From Bacillota bacterium (lineage in GTDB: Bacteria; Bacillota; Clostridia; Lachnospirales; CAG-274): DNA of 64,000 nt. Every line of letters begins with the position of its first letter. Within the stretch, counting starts at the first letter, position 1. The position numbers and the translations under genes are program-made. The notes beneath the pieces are model-generated. The model made no database searches, had not been told where the DNA came from, and was given only the letters and a program-made list of their open reading frames with translations. The stretch lies in assembly GCA_017460805.1 (NCBI GenBank), contig JAFUAF010000010.1:186001-250000 (forward strand), in the 5' to 3' direction. Positions 61,848-64,000 of the stretch are shown here, piece after piece.

Positions 61848-62465
61848 TCAATTTTGCACAATAAGCCAGTCATCTCCTTCATGTTGCCATTTATATCTTA
61901 CTGGAGTACCATTTAGCTTTGACATTTGTGAAAACTTCTTCATTAAATCTCGTGTATAATTGTGTTCTCCGTCACTTTCAAATAAAAGCTTTTTGTTATA
62001 TGCTATAATAACGCAATTATTATAAGGCGGTGCTTCATATGTTATGCCTATTAACTCTTTGCTCGCATAAATAAGTGAATCATCCGAAGACCCATTGATT
62101 TTATTATATAATTCTTCTATAATCGTATAATCCTTGACAGAGATCTTCTGTTTTATTATTCGTTCAATGGTAAGATAGTGCTTTGCAGATTGAATGTTTT
62201 CGTGATCTAAGGGCTTAACATCACCAACTATTGTATACATTACCCGGTTTTTTGTAAGCATGTATGTAATGGTTTCTACCTTATCATCATTATAACATAT
62301 TTGGTGGCTCTCAAACAGCATCTCTGCTTTTTCTATATTTTGAATAGTTGCCGGAGGATAAAGAACATGTATGCCTTTAAAGTATAGTAGAAAACTGTAA
62401 GTAAAAATAATACAAATGATTAAAACGCAACTACATATTATTTTTTTTTTTAATTTTTTATTCAT
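61848..62465 (-). CDS. Membrane-anchored candidate immunity protein of the second Rhs toxin
   Basis: 205 residues from the ATG at 62465. An N-terminal membrane anchor (KKIICSCVLIICIIFTYSFL, about residues 8-28) precedes a soluble domain of unknown family that would face outside the membrane. Its start overlaps the Rhs stop by eight bases (ATGAATAA), giving tight coupling. That position and the outward topology fit an immunity protein against an extracellular protease toxin. This is inference. Confidence 0.55.
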   Translation of the reverse strand: MNKKLKKKIICSCVLIICIIFTYSFLLYFKGIHVLYPPATIQNIEKAEMLFESHQICYNDDKVETITYMLTKNRVMYTIVGDVKPLDHENIQSAKHYLTIERIIKQKISVKDYTIIEELYNKINGSSDDSLIYASKELIGITYEAPPYNNCVIIAYNKKLLFESDGEHNYTRDLMKKFSQMSKLNGTPVRYKWQHEGDDWLIVQN

Positions 62466-64000
62466 AAGAGTACGCCATCCTTTTAGGTAATCCATGTTCT
62501 TTACGTATTTTATTTTCGGTAATCCTATTATCATTATCCAAAATCAATCCAACAACAATATATTCATCAATTTTATGAGCGTACAATTCTTTCTTTTTCA
62601 CTAACTTTCCATACCAATTTTTAGTGTAAAATGAATACCTATAAAGTAAGTTTCCAGGTAATGTAGTACCACTCATATATTCACTAGCATGTATTAATTC
62701 ATGTGCTAAAACTATAAATGTTTCATCTTCTAATTGTAATTCAGCAACATTACTACCAGGACTTTCTTCAACAAAATGGGATACAGTCCCTTTTTGTAGT
62801 ATTATATCCACATCGCTTCCTAACCCAGGTTCTCCATTGTTATAATAAATTTTACTTTCTTCCTTAGCTTGCGTATAAGAACCATCTCCCTTATTAAATT
62901 TTTCCCATCTATGTGGATTGTAAATTGAATCTTTATAATAAATTCTCGTGGAATGATTCTCATCATCCAGCATCTTGTTAATTAATTTATTTCCCCAATA
63001 GTAATACTCTGTATCAGGAATATCGTCATTAACAATATAGACTTTGCCCGATGATTTATCATAATTCAACTTATAGTCTGTTAAATAATTTAGTTCTTCT
63101 ATCAACATATTTTGTTCACTTTCACTCCCACAAACATATAACAACAATCCTATTGGATCAATATAACTAACGCTATTGTCATATGCATACCCATACCAAT
63201 TATACCCATCCCTAATCGGGTCAACATTGATAAATCTCTGTATCTGTGGGTTATAGTACCTTGCACGCATATAGTAAAGCCCGTTTTTGTCCGTTTCAAC
63301 ACCGTACTTTCCTACATAAAGGAAAGGTGTATCATCTGCACCCGTTCTCTTTACCATATTGCCATAGGCATCATAGAACATGATATCAACCACAGCACCA
63401 CCGAGAGTTGTCATTGCTGTTGTGCTGCCGCGATAGTCGTAATGGTAGAGCCTGTAGTCTGCGCCCTTTTCTTGGCTTATAAGTCCCAAACCGTAAACAT
63501 AGTATGTTGTTTCACCGTTAGTTGTAGACATAAGCACTCTGCTTAACTCTGCATTGGGGTCAACAACAAAGTTTGTGGTCGTTCCGTTCTCTGTCTTTGA
63601 TGTTCTGTAACCCTCTGCATCGTAGGTGTATGAATAACTTATAGCCGAACCGCTTATCGTTACATCGGTAAGTTGATTTAAGCTGTCAAAGGTCAAATTG
63701 CCAAACTCATTGCCAAGCGGCGTTTTAAGCATATTTCCGTCGGCATCGTAAGGTATCGGTATCCCGTTGAAGTTTGTCAAACGGTTAGCCGCGCTGTAAC
63801 TCATTGCCGCATCATCAACACTTATCTCATTGACATCAGGCTCATTTGCGGAAATTTCATCCGTAATGTTGCCGTCTGCATCATAGGCATAGCTATACTC
63901 ATTGATAATTGTGTTGCCGTTTTGGTCGATTGCATGAGTAAGCTGTCCTGCGGCATTGTAGGTATAGGTCTCAACGCTGCCGTCGGGTCTTGTGATACTT
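62458..64000 (-). CDS. Second Rhs toxin, 3' part only, with zinc-protease tip
   Basis: The frame is open to the window edge; the 5' part lies outside. It begins with YD repeats (YTYNAAGQLTHAIDQNGN; YTYDAEGYRTSKTENG) and has a conserved Rhs core (YYMRARYYNPQIQRFINVDP ... DPIGLLLYVCG). The following 230 residues are the toxin tip; it contains FIVLAHELIHASEYMSG, an HExxH zincin motif in a context like that of NleD/M91-type metalloproteases, with a possible third ligand later. There is no HINT domain. The stop overlaps the next gene, a candidate immunity gene. Confidence 0.85.
   Translation of the reverse strand, partial: SITRPDGSVETYTYNAAGQLTHAIDQNGNTIINEYSYAYDADGNITDEISANEPDVNEISVDDAAMSYSAANRLTNFNGIPIPYDADGNMLKTPLGNEFGNLTFDSLNQLTDVTISGSAISYSYTYDAEGYRTSKTENGTTTNFVVDPNAELSRVLMSTTNGETTYYVYGLGLISQEKGADYRLYHYDYRGSTTAMTTLGGAVVDIMFYDAYGNMVKRTGADDTPFLYVGKYGVETDKNGLYYMRARYYNPQIQRFINVDPIRDGYNWYGYAYDNSVSYIDPIGLLLYVCGSESEQNMLIEELNYLTDYKLNYDKSSGKVYIVNDDIPDTEYYYWGNKLINKMLDDENHSTRIYYKDSIYNPHRWEKFNKGDGSYTQAKEESKIYYNNGEPGLGSDVDIILQKGTVSHFVEESPGSNVAELQLEDETFIVLAHELIHASEYMSGTTLPGNLLYRYSFYTKNWYGKLVKKKELYAHKIDEYIVVGLILDNDNRITENKIRKEHGLPKRMAYSYE

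Overview
The window looks like chromosome of a low-GC member of the Bacillota, most likely a gut-type Clostridia. The evidence is the ylmEFGH-divIVA division block, a YlbJ-type spore protein, strong Shine-Dalgarno sites with several TTG/GTG starts, RepA_N/DUF6017-type element genes, and a dockerin-bearing pectate lyase. I cannot name the species. No rRNA, tRNA, CRISPR array or phage structural gene was recognised.

Region A (about 1-15.1 kb) is core chromosome. On the minus strand: an SGNH-like membrane protein, a SAM methyltransferase, a TGS-uridine-kinase-like protein, the manganese exporter MntP, a secreted PL1 pectate lyase, DivIVA, YlmH, YggT/YlmG, SepF, YggS/YlmE and an HlyD-like adaptor. 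On the plus strand: YlbJ, a copper-amine-oxidase-N protein and a YebC-family protein, the last two with clear promoters.

Region B (about 15.28-39.5 kb) is an integrative element (element 1): tyrosine integrase and Xis at the left end, RepA_N-type replication protein and MobC at the right end. Between them are a long minus-strand array of accessory genes (Rnl5-like RNA ligase, two metallophosphoesterases, PTH2 peptidyl-tRNA hydrolase, ParB-like proteins, unknowns), a large serine recombinase coupled to a catalytically dead recombinase-like partner, regulators and two ATPases. An oriT-like block and a mobC are present, but no relaxase.

Region C (from about 39.54 kb) begins a second, related element (element 2): near-identical integrase type with the same flanking motifs, a small ribbon-helix-helix gene, Xis, HTH_16 protein, sigma-like factor, oriT, MobC and an intact relaxase. 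The repeated junction motifs suggest the two elements lie in tandem. Next to the relaxase is a two-gene TIR plus caspase operon, a Thoeris-like signalling defence system and the best candidate for an exciting system here.

Region D (about 47.2-64 kb) is a secreted-toxin and quorum-sensing locus. A 2943-residue Rhs protein (CBM2-like domain, two C-type lectin domains, Rhs core, HINT, restriction-endonuclease-like toxin) is followed by a candidate immunity gene; a probable 143-bp miniature element with 13-bp inverted ends lies between them. Upstream is an agr quorum-sensing set (agrA, agrC, agrD, agrB). A 33-bp box with two LytTR-style direct repeats lies 31-32 bp upstream of a TATAAT -10 at both agrD and the rhs gene, so the toxin looks like an output of the quorum system. 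In this copy agrA has an in-frame stop that removes most of its DNA-binding domain. Further on are a small secreted YD-repeat protein and the 3' part of a second Rhs gene whose toxin tip carries an HELIH zinc-protease motif, overlapped by a candidate membrane immunity gene.
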